From: Lotus japonicus
Lineage: Eukaryota > Streptophyta > Magnoliopsida > Fabales > Fabaceae
Direction: 5' to 3'
Length of the DNA stretch: 64,000 nucleotides
Assembly: GCF_012489685.1 (NCBI RefSeq)
Contig: NC_080046.1
Coordinates: 27,720,223 to 27,784,222 of the forward strand
Part shown: positions 10,239-22,838 of the stretch, one piece after another
Layout of the letters: each line of letters starts with the position of its first letter
Position numbering within the stretch: position 1 is the stretch's first letter
Position numbers and translations under genes: made by a program
Notes under the pieces: model-generated
What the model was told of the DNA's origin: nothing
Database searches by the model: none
What the model saw: only the letters and a program-made list of their open reading frames with translations

Positions 10239-12434
10239 TCTTTTACATGGATTGAGGGTGTGTGGTTCCGTAGCAGAATCGTTAGGAACTTGATATCAGG
10301 ATATTTGTGGTTACTGGATGTCAGGAACTCATTGTCTGTTCCAGTGGGTTTTTCTAAATTTCCACCTTCGATGTATTAGGCCTGATCAACCTAATATTGA
10401 GGGGGTGATATTCGGAATCACAGCTGATAATGGACCTTGATAGAAGGATGTGTAAGATGAATTTGAATTGATTGAGGATTAGTCGGATTTGGGAGGAAAG
10501 TTCGTGTTAAGCATTTGATTGTACAAGATTAAGATTTGAACCTTTGGAAGTTGATGATTTTCGTATAGACATTGATTGGTTAGTTCGTGTGATTACTCCA
10601 AGTAGAGGTAGACTAAGCCAATAGAATTGATGTTGGAAAATCTTTAAGTATTTTCTCGGAAGTTATGAAGTCATAGGTTATGTGATTTCTGACGTGGGAT
10701 TATTAGAGATTAGATAGGTTGGATTTAATATCCGGTTATAGATGATTGTTTGATGGTAGCGAGATTGAGAAGAATTAACTCTGAACTAGATTGTTATAGT
10801 CGAGTTCGAGGAATAAGTTTTGCTAAGCGTTGGATTAATATGTGGAGACATTATAGTCTTAAGAGATGAATTTTCGCTTGAAAAGTGTTGAATTAATGAT
10901 TAAGTTGGAGAAAGAAAGTTTTAGCATAAGTTGAATACTTGAGGTTGGTGATATGGATTCCAAGGAAATATGCTGAGATTACTAAGTGAGATTTACTAAG
11001 TTGGATTGAAATCTTAGGGTTAAGATTGAATCTTGAGAGTCGAGAATCGCATACGAGTAAGAGATCTTACAGTTGTAGCTGTGACAATAGGAGTTGAATC
11101 TTAGAAGAATGAAGACCTGGAGATGGGTTTCGGGTTAAGACCATTGAGGTATAATATAAGAGTGATCTTGAAGTAAATGAATCTTGGGTTGTGTAGGGTC
11201 ATAAGGTTGGTTATAAGTTGGTGATCGATTGATGTTGATCATGAGGTTGCAGACATAATGAGCCATGTGATATGATTTGAATGATGTTAGCATAATAAGT
11301 TGTGGATGTGAAAGCATGACGACACTGGTCAGGTCGTTTGGGTAAGTGAAGGAGTTATAGTTTTTAAGAAACGGATATTCATTTAAGAAGTATTGAAGGA
11401 TTAAAGGACATTAGAGGACCAAACTTGGAGAAGGTTTAGGTTTTAAATCTATGAATGTCTGTCTAAGGTGTGAAGGACTCAAAGTTTGTCAGAATTTGAT
11501 TGGGAGATTAAGAAGTTGATTGACGAGATGGTGGTTGAGTCCCAAAAGGAGGGTGTTGGTGTTAAGATGAATACTTGAAGTTGTTATGTTTGGACAAGTT
11601 TCTTAGAGCTTAAGAGTGGATGAAACTTTGTTATGGATTTTGATGATGCATATTACGGTTAACAAGTGAATTTTACTAAGGTTGAATGAGAATCCTAGGG
11701 CTAAGGTTGACCTAGTGAGCTGAGATTCATGTACACATACGAGATTTAGTGGTGTTAGCGGTTACGATAGAGTTAAATCTCAGAATGTTGAAGGATCGGA
11801 TGATAAGATGGCTAGTTAAGTCCCTTGAGGTATAGTTATGATGTAATCTACTAGAGGATAAGTCTCGATTTATGCGAAGTGTTAGGGATTTCAGTAAGTG
11901 TAAATAGGTTTGAGTGAGGGAAGTTCTAAGGAAGAAGACGATAATAATGGATTGTTAGATATTAAGAAGAGGATTATCTTATAAGTTGTTGGTAACTTGA
12001 TGTTGAAGGGGATAAGATTAGTGAAGGACAAGAAATAAGGACATAAGTCGATTTTTAATTCGAATGGTGACTAAGTAGGAGATTGATTTCATTGTGCGAG
12101 TGATGATAGTTACGAAGTTGGATGTGACGTTAATGGACTATTAGATTCCAACGCAATGTTTCGTCTAAGAGTTATCGAACGAACAAGTGATGGACTGTAG
12201 ATGAAGATCACGAGGACAAGTTGAGTATCTACTTTGAGATGACAGAGAGGCACTGAGTTTAAGAAGAATTCCGGACGACCGAAAGTAAAGAAGTAAGTGG
12301 CTAAGGTTGTGCGACTGCACGGAATGCCAACCGGTATCATTTCAAGCAGAGGTCCGACGCAAGTAATCGAGTCAGACGACATGAGGTTGAATGATGTTTT
12401 GTCTTTTGAGACGCCGATAGTTAGCAGTGGGGAT
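10239..12434 (+). other. Decayed RNase H/integrase region, C-poor, no open frame
   Basis: About 2.2 kb, roughly the length expected for RNase H plus integrase, but with no long frame on the + strand. Much of it is visibly poor in C and rich in A, G and T. A recognisable integrase scrap reads VRLHGMPTGIISSRGP near 12306-12360, resembling the LHG..P..I.SDRDP block with the Asp lost. The same tract is in A (16367-18562) and, with modest divergence, in E (33040-35219), so the decay is shared. Confidence 0.7.
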
Positions 12435-12569
12435 AGAAGAGTGAAACAGTTAAGGGGAAGGCAGATTGCTTAAGTAAAGATTTTGAGGAACAATGACACA
12501 GGCACTACTACATGGGAATTGGAAGATAAGATCAAGGAACTGTATTCCGAACTTTTTGCAGAGCTCTGA
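12435..12569 (+). pseudogene. Element B integrase C-terminal chromodomain remnant
   Basis: Codons 12435-12569 read RRVKQLRGRQIA, a TAA stop, then VKILRNNDTGTTTWELEDKI and a short acidic tail to TGA. The basic patch followed by a TWELE motif is the C-terminal chromodomain of Tekay-type chromoviruses, thought to guide integration to heterochromatin. D has a related, unbroken version. Confidence 0.8.
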
Positions 12570-12584
12570 GTTTCGAGGACGAAA

Positions 12585-12606
12585 CTTTCTTTTTGGAGGG
12601 GAGTAT
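12585..12606 (+). other. Polypurine tract, element B
   Basis: CTTTTTGGAGGGGAGTAT directly precedes the 3' LTR TGTAAGACC. It is the plus-strand primer, and the same string occurs in A and E. Confidence 0.9.
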
Positions 12607-15600
12607 TGTAAGACCTGGATTTTCAGAACAAGTTAAGTTTCCGACTCACACGTAGAAATAGTGTAAGCGTGACAGGAGTTTGACATTTGAGAAAGATTAA
12701 TGAAGAAGAAAGTTCAGGAATTGCTTGAGGAATGTTGCGTAGCTGTTTTCGGAGTTAGTGCGAGTCGTCTGCACACCTGCCTTATGGCAAGCGTGTCCAG
12801 AATAGACTATTTCGCTCTTAAAGCAACGTTTTGAGTGAGATTTCGAACTCTCGGAAAATTTAAAGATTCTTTTTATTTTTCCATCGACCAGCGTTTCATT
12901 TCGGAACTCTGGACTGTACGCACGATAGGTTTCACTTTTCGGATGTCCGCCGACGCTAATTTCTTTGCTTCGAAACCCTATTTTCGAGCAATTGATGAAT
13001 ACTTTTTCTATTCGGGACTTCTAACGAAGATTCCGTCTGCGTTGCCAGACTTGTTTCGACGTTTCCAATCTTTCTTCAGTTGGAAGTTTTGTCGTTTGAG
13101 CATCACAGCAAAAAGTAGTTTTTCGGGGCAGATTAACCGACACCGCTTTTGAGTTTTTCGATATCGTTTTTCCCAAATCCTAGATATTTGTTTTGAGTTC
13201 TGGAATTCCGACGCCAGAATCTCTCTTAGAATTTCTCGGTGATCGTGCTGCAAAAATCGGAATCGCGAAATTTTCATTTTCCCGCGATTTCACCCGCCTA
13301 TAAATAGCGCGAAAAAGCAAAATCCTCTCATTTTCTTTCCATTTGTGGCTGATTTCGTGGGGAGCAAGGGGGGAGGGGATTTCCGCGAAAACTTGACCAA
13401 TCTTCGTGCAGTTCGTCCCTACTTCTAGGTATCGAGGTAACTATCATGAATCCTGCCTCTGATTTCTGTTTCTGCTGAGTTTCTGAAGTCGTTTCTGTGC
13501 TCTAAGTTTTGAGCTTTTTCTAAAATTGTCCGATTTCTCTGATTTCTCGCTTGGGTTATGTTCCTTATGTTCCCCTGAGTCTAAAACCTCTGTCAGTAAA
13601 CTCTGATTGCGATTCAGTTGTCCAGGATCTGAAAAATTGACTCAAAACTCTTTTTGTCTCACATTTCGAAACTTTATTGTCGAAAAGACTTAATATGACT
13701 TCGTGCCTTTAGGATTTGTTGTCACGGATATCATGAGGATCGTTGCTGTCAAATTTGTTTTCAGAACTGATAACTTTGAAGTTTTGAGCCTTTATTTTGG
13801 ACCAAAATGCCCCTGCGTAGTCGTATTTCGGCCCGATTGTCCGAAAATTGTTCTGACAGTTTCTTTGCCTTAGTTTTACCCTAAAACTACCTTGTAAACT
13901 GATTTGATCGAAGAAAAAGAGCCGAAACCCTTTTCTCCTTTTGGCCGTGGGTTTTTCCTAAGGGGAGGGGAGTTTTTCGTTTTCGAAAACTTGTCCTTTC
14001 GTACCTGTTTGTCGTATTCTGAAGCTTTGATGCTTTGTCTATCGTTTATGTATTGTATTGCGATCGAACTAATCGATTTTGTGTGGATTCTGCTTTGTTT
14101 TTCCTCCGAGGTTCAGTTGAAGGAACTTTGGAAGTTTCAAGGCATTCCTGTGAAGGAGATTTGATTTGCGAAGCTGGATCAGCTCGAGGTTAGGGCAACT
14201 TACTATATATTAGCTATGACTGCATGATAGGCGTCGATAAATTCGACTTATGTTTTATCTGATGTTGTTTTTGATGATGAGTTGATGTTATGATGCTTTT
14301 CCATACTTGTGATGTTGTGCTTTTGTTGGATTGAGCGTTTTGACGCAATTTCGGAGTGGAGATTCATTGATCTGGTGATCTTTGATATTTCGGGTTGGAT
14401 GAACAACCCTAGGCAAGTCCAAATGTGGGGTTTGAGACTTAGCCATATGTTGGAATTCTTAGACTTTCCCCGGGAAATGTATTTTGGGTGGTTGATCTTT
14501 GAAAACTTAGAATGATAGAGCTTTGAAAAACTAAAGACTTGGGAAACTTAGACTTTGAGAAATAAACTCATAACTTGACTAATTCGAATTGAAACAATTT
14601 TTATTAACGTTTAAGCATAGGAGAACTGAAGGGGAAAATATTTACGAAAGACGGGGAAAAGTCGACTTTGTTGTGGGTTTGGAGAGTTATCGGAATTGGG
14701 GGAAGCCACTAAGGTGAGCTATGGTGATGATTGAAAGTCACCGAGTACTCTAGTACTCTTGGGGATTGTTGTGGAGCCGTGTTGTATTGACCGACACCTA
14801 GTGCTCTTGTTGTTTGGGCTGTGTTGTATTGACCGACACTAGACCCTTGTGTATTCTGTGGATGGAGTTGTGTTGTATTGACCGACACTTACTCCGAGTT
14901 GTGTTGTATTGACCGACACTAACTCATGGGTTTGTTGAGATTGGGTTGTGAGCTAAACACTTTCGTGGTAAGGACGATTCGTTGTTTGGCTAACCACGTT
15001 GCATTCAATCGGGTGAATAACGGGAATGGTTCACCTGTGCATATCATGGTGAATAACGGGAATGGTTCACCTTGCATTAATGATGAATAACGGGAATGGT
15101 TCATCATTCGGTGAATAACGGGAATGGTTCACCAAGGATGAATAACGGGAATGGTTCATCCAGGATGGATTTCATCCAGGATGGATAACGGGAATGGTCC
15201 ATCCATAGTGAAAATGCTTCACTTGTGGCGAACGGGAACGCGTCACAAATCCGGATACATATTGTGCATTTCACGCATACATTCATGCTGACTGAGATTG
15301 TGTGTTGTTTGTTTATTGAAGCAATGTTAGAGCCATAACATGCTAGGATTGTTTATATGTATATATATCAACATATATCTATACCCCATATCACATGTTG
15401 AGTGTATATCTACTTATTGTTGTGAGTTGACCCTAGCGCCTTGGCTTTGTTTGTATGTTTGTGTTTGGGCGGTCGGCCTGCTGCCAGATGTCGATGGCCG
15501 ACTGGTGTTCGATGGTCTCTCCCTCGGGGGGGATCAGATATGAGCTTGTGGATCGGGATGCCCCCACCGCTTGGGTGATCGATGTTGTGGGTCATCGAGC

Positions 15601-16179
15601 GACGTACCGGGGAAGGGTCATGGAGGACCGGACTGACGAGTGTGAACATCTGACGAAAGAAGTTCTACGACGCATGGAGCTGAGCTTCAACTTGCCGTCT
15701 TCAGTTCGCCGAGGACTCGGATGTGTGAGCAGTTATGGGTTGGTAGAGTTAGGCAGGCGTCATATTTGTGTAGAGCTCTGATTCGTTTTGCTTTTGGGAC
15801 GGGGTAGGTTCCCGACGCATGGCTTTTGTGTGGTTCTCTTATTGAGGGATCACAGTGAGTCAGTCGGACTATAAGAGTCTTTGCTTAGGCCATTTTGAGG
15901 CCGACTTTCTCCCAGTGGATTGTAATTATAACCTTTTCACTCACACTTCTGGATCTGTAACTATTTGCCTACGGGCACACTACTTTGGAGTCACTGCGAG
16001 TGCGCGTGACATGGGAGTGCAGCTGAGGCTGTACATGTGTATATATTTGTGTGTTGGTTGGGTTTTGTCTTTATTTTCTATTGCTTGATTTAAAAGGTAT
16101 CAAACAAAAAAATTACCTGTTTTCAGCGTAAAGTCTATTTTTGGTTACTAAAGTGACACCTGGAAATCGGGGTGTTACA
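12607..16179 (+). repeat. Element B 3' LTR
   Basis: 3573 bp, same length as the 5' copy (offset 7731). I saw one substitution (C13575). Promoter pair at 13277-13306, predicted exon 2 at 14111-14188, conserved open frame at 15455-15781. Confidence 0.97.
14773..15247 (+). repeat. Type I and II hairpin arrays in B 3' LTR
   Basis: Exact counterparts of 7042-7516: four type I stem-loops (14773-14926), then seven type II hairpins (15012-15247). Confidence 0.9.
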
Positions 16180-16184
16180 CCATG
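16180..16184 (+). repeat. Right target-site duplication of element B (CCATG)
   Basis: Matches 4871-4875 and flanks the GTGTTACA end of the B 3' LTR. Confidence 0.97.
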
Positions 16185-16366
16185 CTATCTCGAAGGAGGG
16201 CATAGCTGTGGATCCAGCGAAAGTGGAGACTGTTTTGGCTTGGGAGCAACCGAAGATGGTGACAGAGATCAGAAGTTCTGTGGATTTAGCTGGATATTAT
16301 AGACGCTTCATTGAGGGATTTGCCAAGATTGTTGGACCTTTGACTCAATTGACGAGGAAGGATTAA
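16185..16366 (+). pseudogene. Element A reverse transcriptase, C-terminal part
   Basis: Continuation of the RT interrupted at 4870. Reads [20 protein letters not shown], then [10 protein letters not shown] and LTQLTRKD, to TAA 16364-16366. Same end point as B. Confidence 0.92.
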
Positions 16367-18562
16367 TCTTTTACATGGATTGAGGGTGTGTGGTTCCGTA
16401 GCAGAATCGTTAGGAACTTGATATCAGGATATTTGTGGTTACTGGATGTCAGGAACTCATTGTCTGTTCCAGTGGGTTTTTCTAAATTTCCACCTTCGAT
16501 GTATTAGGCCTGATCAACCTAATATTGAGGGGGTGATATTCGGAATCACAGCTGATAATGGACCTTGATAGAAGGATGTGTAAGATGAATTTGAATTGAT
16601 TGAGGATTAGTCGGATTTGGGAGGAAAGTTCGTGTTAAGCATTTGATTGTACAAGATTAAGATTTGAACCTTTGGAAGTTGATGATTTTCGTATAGACAT
16701 TGATTGGTTAGTTCGTGTGATTACTCCAAGTAGAGGTAGACTAAGCCAATAGAATTGATGTTGGAAAATCTTTAAGTATTTTCTCGGAAGTTATGAAGTC
16801 ATAGGTTATGTGATTTCTGACGTGGGATTATTAGAGATTAGATAGGTTGGATTTAATATCCGGTTATAGATGATTGTTTGATGGTAGCGAGATTGAGAAG
16901 AATTAACTCTGAACTAGATTGTTATAGTCGAGTTCGAGGAATAAGTTTTGCTAAGCGTTGGATTAATATGTGGAGACATTATAGTCTTAAGAGATGAATT
17001 TTCGCTTGAAAAGTGTTGAATTAATGATTAAGTTGGAGAAAGAAAGTTTTAGCATAAGTTGAATACTTGAGGTTGGTGATATGGATTCCAAGGAAATATG
17101 CTGAGATTACTAAGTGAGATTTACTAAGTTGGATTGAAATCTTAGGGTTAAGATTGAATCTTGAGAGTCGAGAATCGCATACGAGTAAGAGATCTTACAG
17201 TTGTAGCTGTGACAATAGGAGTTGAATCTTAGAAGAATGAAGACCTGGAGATGGGTTTCGGGTTAAGACCATTGAGGTATAATATAAGAGTGATCTTGAA
17301 GTAAATGAATCTTGGGTTGTGTAGGGTCATAAGGTTGGTTATAAGTTGGTGATCGATTGATGTTGATCATGAGGTTGCAGACATAATGAGCCATGTGATA
17401 TGATTTGAATGATGTTAGCATAATAAGTTGTGGATGTGAAAGCATGACGACACTGGTCAGGTCGTTTGGGTAAGTGAAGGAGTTATAGTTTTTAAGAAAC
17501 GGATATTCATTTAAGAAGTATTGAAGGATTAAAGGACATTAGAGGACCAAACTTGGAGAAGGTTTAGGTTTTAAATCTATGAATGTCTGTCTAAGGTGTG
17601 AAGGACTCAAAGTTTGTCAGAATTTGATTGGGAGATTAAGAAGTTGATTGACGAGATGGTGGTTGAGTCCCAAAAGGAGGGTGTTGGTGTTAAGATGAAT
17701 ACTTGAAGTTGTTATGTTTGGACAAGTTTCTTAGAGCTTAAGAGTGGATGAAACTTTGTTATGGATTTTGATGATGCATATTACGGTTAACAAGTGAATT
17801 TTACTAAGGTTGAATGAGAATCCTAGGGCTAAGGTTGACCTAGTGAGCTGAGATTCATGTACACATACGAGATTTAGTGGTGTTAGCGGTTACGATAGAG
17901 TTAAATCTCAGAATGTTGAAGGATCGGATGATAAGATGGCTAGTTAAGTCCCTTGAGGTATAGTTATGATGTAATCTACTAGAGGATAAGTCTCGATTTA
18001 TGCGAAGTGTTAGGGATTTCAGTAAGTGTAAATAGGTTTGAGTGAGGGAAGTTCTAAGGAAGAAGACGATAATAATGGATTGTTAGATATTAAGAAGAGG
18101 ATTATCTTATAAGTTGTTGGTAACTTGATGTTGAAGGGGATAAGATTAGTGAAGGACAAGAAATAAGGACATAAGTCGATTTTTAATTCGAATGGTGACT
18201 AAGTAGGAGATTGATTTCATTGTGCGAGTGATGATAGTTACGAAGTTGGATGTGACGTTAATGGACTATTAGATTCCAACGCAATGTTTCGTCTAAGAGT
18301 TATCGAACGAACAAGTGATGGACTGTAGATGAAGATCACGAGGACAAGTTGAGTATCTACTTTGAGATGACAGAGAGGCACTGAGTTTAAGAAGAATTCC
18401 GGACGACCGAAAGTAAAGAAGTAAGTGGCTAAGGTTGTGCGACTGCACGGAATGCCAACCGGTATCATTTCAAGCAGAGGTCCGACGCAAGTAATCGAGT
18501 CAGACGACATGAGGTTGAATGATGTTTTGTCTTTTGAGACGCCGATAGTTAGCAGTGGGGAT
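16367..18562 (+). other. Decayed RNase H/integrase region of element A
   Basis: Co-linear with B 10239-12434 (offset 6128). No frame of significance on the + strand; a residual integrase LHG..P motif lies near 18434-18490. Confidence 0.7.
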
Positions 18563-18697
18563 AGAAGAGTGAAACAGTTAAGGGGAAGGCAGATTGCTTA
18601 AGTAAAGATTTTGAGGAACAATGACACAGGCACTACTACATGGGAATTGGAAGATAAGATCAAGGAACTGTATTCCGAACTTTTTGCAGAGCTCTGA
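18563..18697 (+). pseudogene. Element A chromodomain remnant
   Basis: Same 45 codons as B 12435-12569, including the internal TAA and the TWELEDKIKE motif. Confidence 0.8.
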
Positions 18698-18712
18698 GTT
18701 TCGAGGACGAAA

Positions 18713-18734
18713 CTTTCTTTTTGGAGGGGAGTAT
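18713..18734 (+). other. Polypurine tract, element A
   Basis: TTTTTGGAGGGGAGTAT next to the 3' LTR start. Confidence 0.9.
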
Positions 18735-19251
18735 TGTAAGACCTGGATTTTCAGAACAAGTTAAGTTTCCGACTCACACGTAGAAATAGTGTAAGCGTGA
18801 CAGGAGTTTGACATTTGAGAAAGATTAATGAAGAAGAAAGTTCAGGAATTGCTTGAGGAATGTTGCGTAGCTGTTTTCGGAGTTAGTGCGAGTCGTCTGC
18901 ACACCTGCCTTATGGCAAGCGTGTCCAGAATAGGCTATTTCGCTCTTAAAGCAACGTTTTGAGTGAGATTTCGAACTCTCGGAAAATTTAAAGATTCTTT
19001 TTATTTTTCCATCGACCAGCGTTTCATTTCGGAACTCTGGACTGTACGCACGATAGGTTTCACTTTTCGGATGTCCGCCGACGCTAATTTCTTTGCTTCG
19101 AAACCCTATTTTCGAGCAATGGATGAATACTTTTTCTATTCGGGACTTCTAACGAAGTTTCCGTCCGCGCTGCCAGATTTGTTTCGACGTTTCCAATCTT
19201 TCTTCAAAAGGAAGTTTTCTCATCCGACATCAATTGCAAAAAGTAGTTTTG

Positions 19252-20937
19252 CGATATATTTTGAAGCATACTGCGTTCAAGCCATTTTCTCACTTAAATG
19301 AACCCGATGCAAGTATCGTCTTTTCTTGGATCGATACTTAGATTAATTGCATAATATGACAACGTCATATTTGTTCTAATTGTCTAACAGTTATTCTTTA
19401 GCTCAGTTTTTACTCATTTTCTTGTCGATGGATCGTTTTATTTTGCCCAAAGTGATCCAAATTTATATTTTATCATTTCATAGAGTCCTTCATAATTTTT
19501 AATATAGTAATATATCATGCTTATATTTTTCTCTTTAGCTCTATGAGTTAAATCCTACACTACCCATATCAACTCACACCCACAAAACTTGGAATATTCT
19601 TTTACCTTGGCTATGCTTACTCCACGTATCACATTCTGATGATTACCACAAATATTTTATAATTCTCTCTTACTAAGTTCCTTATTCTATTCTTTCTCAA
19701 TTTCTGACTCATGACCCACGGCCCCCCACTTGTTCATGAAAATATCTTCTCCAGCATATCACCTTACACTCTCGTTTCTTTTCTTTCTCCCAACGCCAGA
19801 CCCATTTTCTTCTTCTCTTTCACGTTTTCTTTCTTTCTTCAGCAGACCCATTTCTGCTCCTTCTCCCTTTCTTCTCCATGGACAACCAGCCATGAGCCAC
19901 CACCACCACACACAAAAGCTCCAACCATGGCCACTCCAAACAGCCATGGACACGCGAGCACCACAGCCACCGCTGGCCACCATCACCATAGGTTGCTTCT
20001 AATTAATACTATTGGCTTTTGTTTCGGTATTAAATCCTTCTAAAACAGCTCCTAACTTCTATTGTTTCTAGTTTTCCTTTACTGTGTGGCTATTTCTCTT
20101 TTAAAGATGGTTTTGCTCTTTTGATTTCAAAAGGGCTGATGGTAATAGTTTCATGTGGAGAAAAAGTTGAGTTTTGAAAAGTGTTCCTTTCCCATAAGTG
20201 ATTATAAACTTTAAAACTAGTTTTCCTCATGGTTTTTGCATTTGTCTCACTTGTGTACTATTAGTTTTGGAAGAAATATTTACCTTGACATTTAAAGAAA
20301 AGGGCCGAGAGCATCATGAGGATTTTAAGTTTGGAATTAAAACTTTTTATGAGTATATTATTTTTTGAGCTGAAAGGTTTTATAAACTATTTGGGGATCT
20401 AGTTGTGAATGTGTTTTAGGGATGAAAATTGTATGAAAATAATTTTAGGGCCTAAAACACAATATGTTTAGAAGTTTTGGGTTAAACTTGTGTTTTAAAA
20501 GTCTTGGGGTTTGTTTGATAAATTTATAAAAGATTGAGGGTTGAAAAAGAACTTACTTTTATGTGAGGACCTTTTCGTGATTATGTGCTTATCAAGGGAC
20601 TAGGGTTGAATTATTTAAGAGTTGAGGAGTTGTTTGCGAAATGTGTTTTTAAGGACCTTTCTTTAAAACTCACAAATATTTTATCTTTGGACTTTAGTCC
20701 TTGAAACATAAAGTTTGTGCATTTAGCCTAAGTGAGCTAGAAAGATTGGCTAAGTTTGTTCTGGAACTTTAGATGTGACTTTAGAGGCTAAGGTTTAGTA
20801 TGTGAACTTGTGAAGGGTACGAAGGACGGAAGCGCTTGACGACGAAGCCAAAGAACAAACGGAAGTGAGCCAACACGGGAAAGCAAAGATATGACTGGAT
20901 TTGATTTGAGTCGCAACTTAGTAAGGAAAGCGCCGAA
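19252..20937 (+). other. Foreign promoter/leader module in A LTR (complete copy)
   Basis: Replaces B's E2F/TATA promoter, leader exons and intron. A block at about 19523-19560 (TATATTTTTCTCTTT, then CTCTATGAGTTAAATCCT) matches the D LTR (reverse strand of about 27000-27035), suggesting origin in a D-like element. No clear TATA box is visible; AT-rich candidates lie at 19500-19540 and 19650-19665. A pyrimidine-rich, ATG-rich leader-like stretch follows (19711-20000). Confidence 0.65.
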
Positions 20938-21523
20938 GGTTAGGGCAACTTACTATATATTAGCTATGACTGCATGATAGGCGTCGATAAATTCGACTTA
21001 TGTTTTATCTGATGTTGTTTTTGATGATGAGTTGATGTTATGATGCTTTTACATACTTGTGATGTTGTGCTTTTGTTGGATTGAGCGTTTTGACGCAATT
21101 TCGGAGTGGAGATTCATTGATCTGGTGATCTTTGATATTTCGGGTTGGATGAACAACCCTAGGCAAGTCCAAATGTGGGGTTTGAGACTTAGCCATATGT
21201 TGGAATTCTTAGACTTTCCCCGGGAAATGTATTTTGGGTGGTTGATCTTTGAAAACTTAGAATGATAGAGCTTTGAAAAACTAAAGACTTGGGAAACTTA
21301 GACTTTGAGAAATAAACTCATAACTTGACTAATTCGAATTGAAACAATTTTTATTAACGTTTAAGCATAGGAGAACTGAAGGGGAAAATATTTACGAAAG
21401 ACGGGGAAAAGTCGACTTTGTTGTGGGTTTGGAGAGTTATCGGAATTGGGGGAAGCCACTAAGGTGAGCTATGGTGATGATTGAAAGTCACCGAGTACTC
21501 TAGTACTCTTGGGGATTGTTGTG

Positions 21524-21906
21524 GAGCCGTGTTGTATTGACCGACACTTACTCCGAGTTGTGTTGTATTGACCGACACTAACTCATGGGTTTGTTGAGAT
21601 TGGGTTGTGAGCTAAACACTTTCGTGGTAAGGACGATTCGTTGTTTGGCTAACCACGTTGCATTCAATCGGGTGAATAACGGGAATGGTTCACCTGTGCA
21701 TATCATGGTGAATAACGGGAATGGTTCACCTTGCATTAATGATGAATAACGGGAATGGTTCATCATTCGGTGAATAACGGGAATGGTTCACCAAGGATGA
21801 ATAACGGGAATGGTTCATCCAGGATGGATTTCATCCAGGATGGATAACGGGAATGGTCCATCCATAGTGAAAATGCTTCACTTGTGGCGAACGGGAACGC
21901 GTCACA
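21524..21906 (+). repeat. Type I and II hairpin arrays in A 3' LTR
   Basis: Copies of 1953-2335 (offset 19571): two type I stem-loops (21524-21584) and seven type II hairpins (21671-21906). Confidence 0.9.
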
Positions 21907-22838
21907 AATCCGGATACATATTGTGCATTTCACGCATACATTCATGCTGACTGAGATTGTGTGCTGTTTGTTTATTGAAGCAATGTTAGAGCCATAACAT
22001 GCTAGGATTGTTTATATGTATATATATCAACATATATCTATACCCCATATCACATGTTGAGTGTATATCTACTTATTGCTGTGAGTTGACCCTAGCGCCT
22101 TGGCTTTGTTTGTATGTTTGTGTTTGGGCGGTCGGCCTGCTGCCAGATGTCGATGGCCGACTGGTGTTCGATGGTCTCTCCCTCGGGGGGGATCAGATAT
22201 GAGCTTGTGGATCGGGATGCCCCCACCGCTTGGGTGATCGATGTTGTGGGTCATCGAGCGACGTACCGGGGAAGGGTCATGGAGGACCGGACTGACGAGT
22301 GTGAACATCTGACGAAAGAAGTTCTACGACGCATGGAGCTGAGCTTCAACTTGCCGTCTTCAGTTCGCCGAGGACTCGGATGTGTGAGCAGTTATGGGTT
22401 GGTAGAGTTAGGCAGGCGTCATATTTGTGTAGAGCTCTGATTCGTTTTGCTTTTGGGACGGGGTAGGTTCCCGACGCATGGCTTTTGTGTGGTTCTCTTA
22501 TTGAGGGATCACAGTGAGTCAGTCGGACTATAGGAGTCTTTGCTTAGGCCATTTTGAGGCCGACTTTCTCCCAGTGGATTGTAATTATAACCTTTTCACT
22601 CACACTTCTGGATCTGTAACTATTTGCCTACGGGCACACTACTTTGGAGTCACTGCGAGTGCGCGTGACATGGGAGTGCAGCTGAGGCTGTACATGTGTA
22701 TATATTTGTGTGTTGGTTGGGTTTTGTCTTTATTTTCTATTGCTTGATTTAAAAGGTATCAAACAAAAAAATTACCTGTTTTCAGCGTAAAGTCTATTTT
22801 TGGTTACTAAAGTGACACCTGGAAATCGGGGTGTTACA

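Larger units (their letters stand above)
4876..16179 (+). mobile_element. Element B: complete non-autonomous Ty3/gypsy Tekay-type element
   Basis: Complete insertion of 11,304 bp. It has two 3573-bp LTRs (4876-8448 and 12607-16179) starting TGTAAGACC and ending GTGTTACA, a PBS, a PPT and flanking CCATG duplications. I noticed one LTR difference (T5844 versus C13575), so insertion was recent. The 4158-bp internal region carries the gag and pol lesions also present in A. B therefore moved as an already defective element and must have used proteins supplied in trans. It landed in a sister copy (A). Confidence 0.97.
1..22838 (+). mobile_element. Element A: Ty3/gypsy (Tekay-type chromovirus), non-autonomous, interrupted by element B
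   Basis: This LTR retrotransposon begins left of the window. The visible parts are the 3' 3267 bp of its 5' LTR, internal DNA 3268-4875 and 16185-18734, and a complete 3' LTR 18735-22838. Element B (4876-16179) lies inside its RT region with a 5-bp target duplication. Without B, the A internal region is 4158 bp, exactly the length of B's. The 5' LTR matches the 3' LTR without indels over 3267 bp, and I noticed one substitution (C1480 versus A21051), so insertion was recent. Gag and pol are broken. A lies in the gag of element C. GGTAC at 22839-22843 should be its right target duplication, with the partner outside the window. Tekay assignment rests on the RT motifs, the chromodomain tail and the very long LTRs. 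Confidence 0.93.
18735..22838 (+). repeat. Element A 3' LTR, mosaic type (4104 bp)
   Basis: Begins TGTAAGACC and ends GTGTTACA. Bases 18735 to about 19250 and 20938-22838 closely match the B LTR. The middle, 19252-20937, is unrelated to B at nucleotide level. Both A LTRs carry this mosaic, so it existed before A inserted. The LTR is 531 bp longer than B's. Confidence 0.95.

Noticed and set aside
11135..12382. Minus-strand frames in the decayed pol region (60 and 90 codons)
   Set aside because: They oppose the integrase scrap direction, carry no motif, and recur only in the homologous tract of A.
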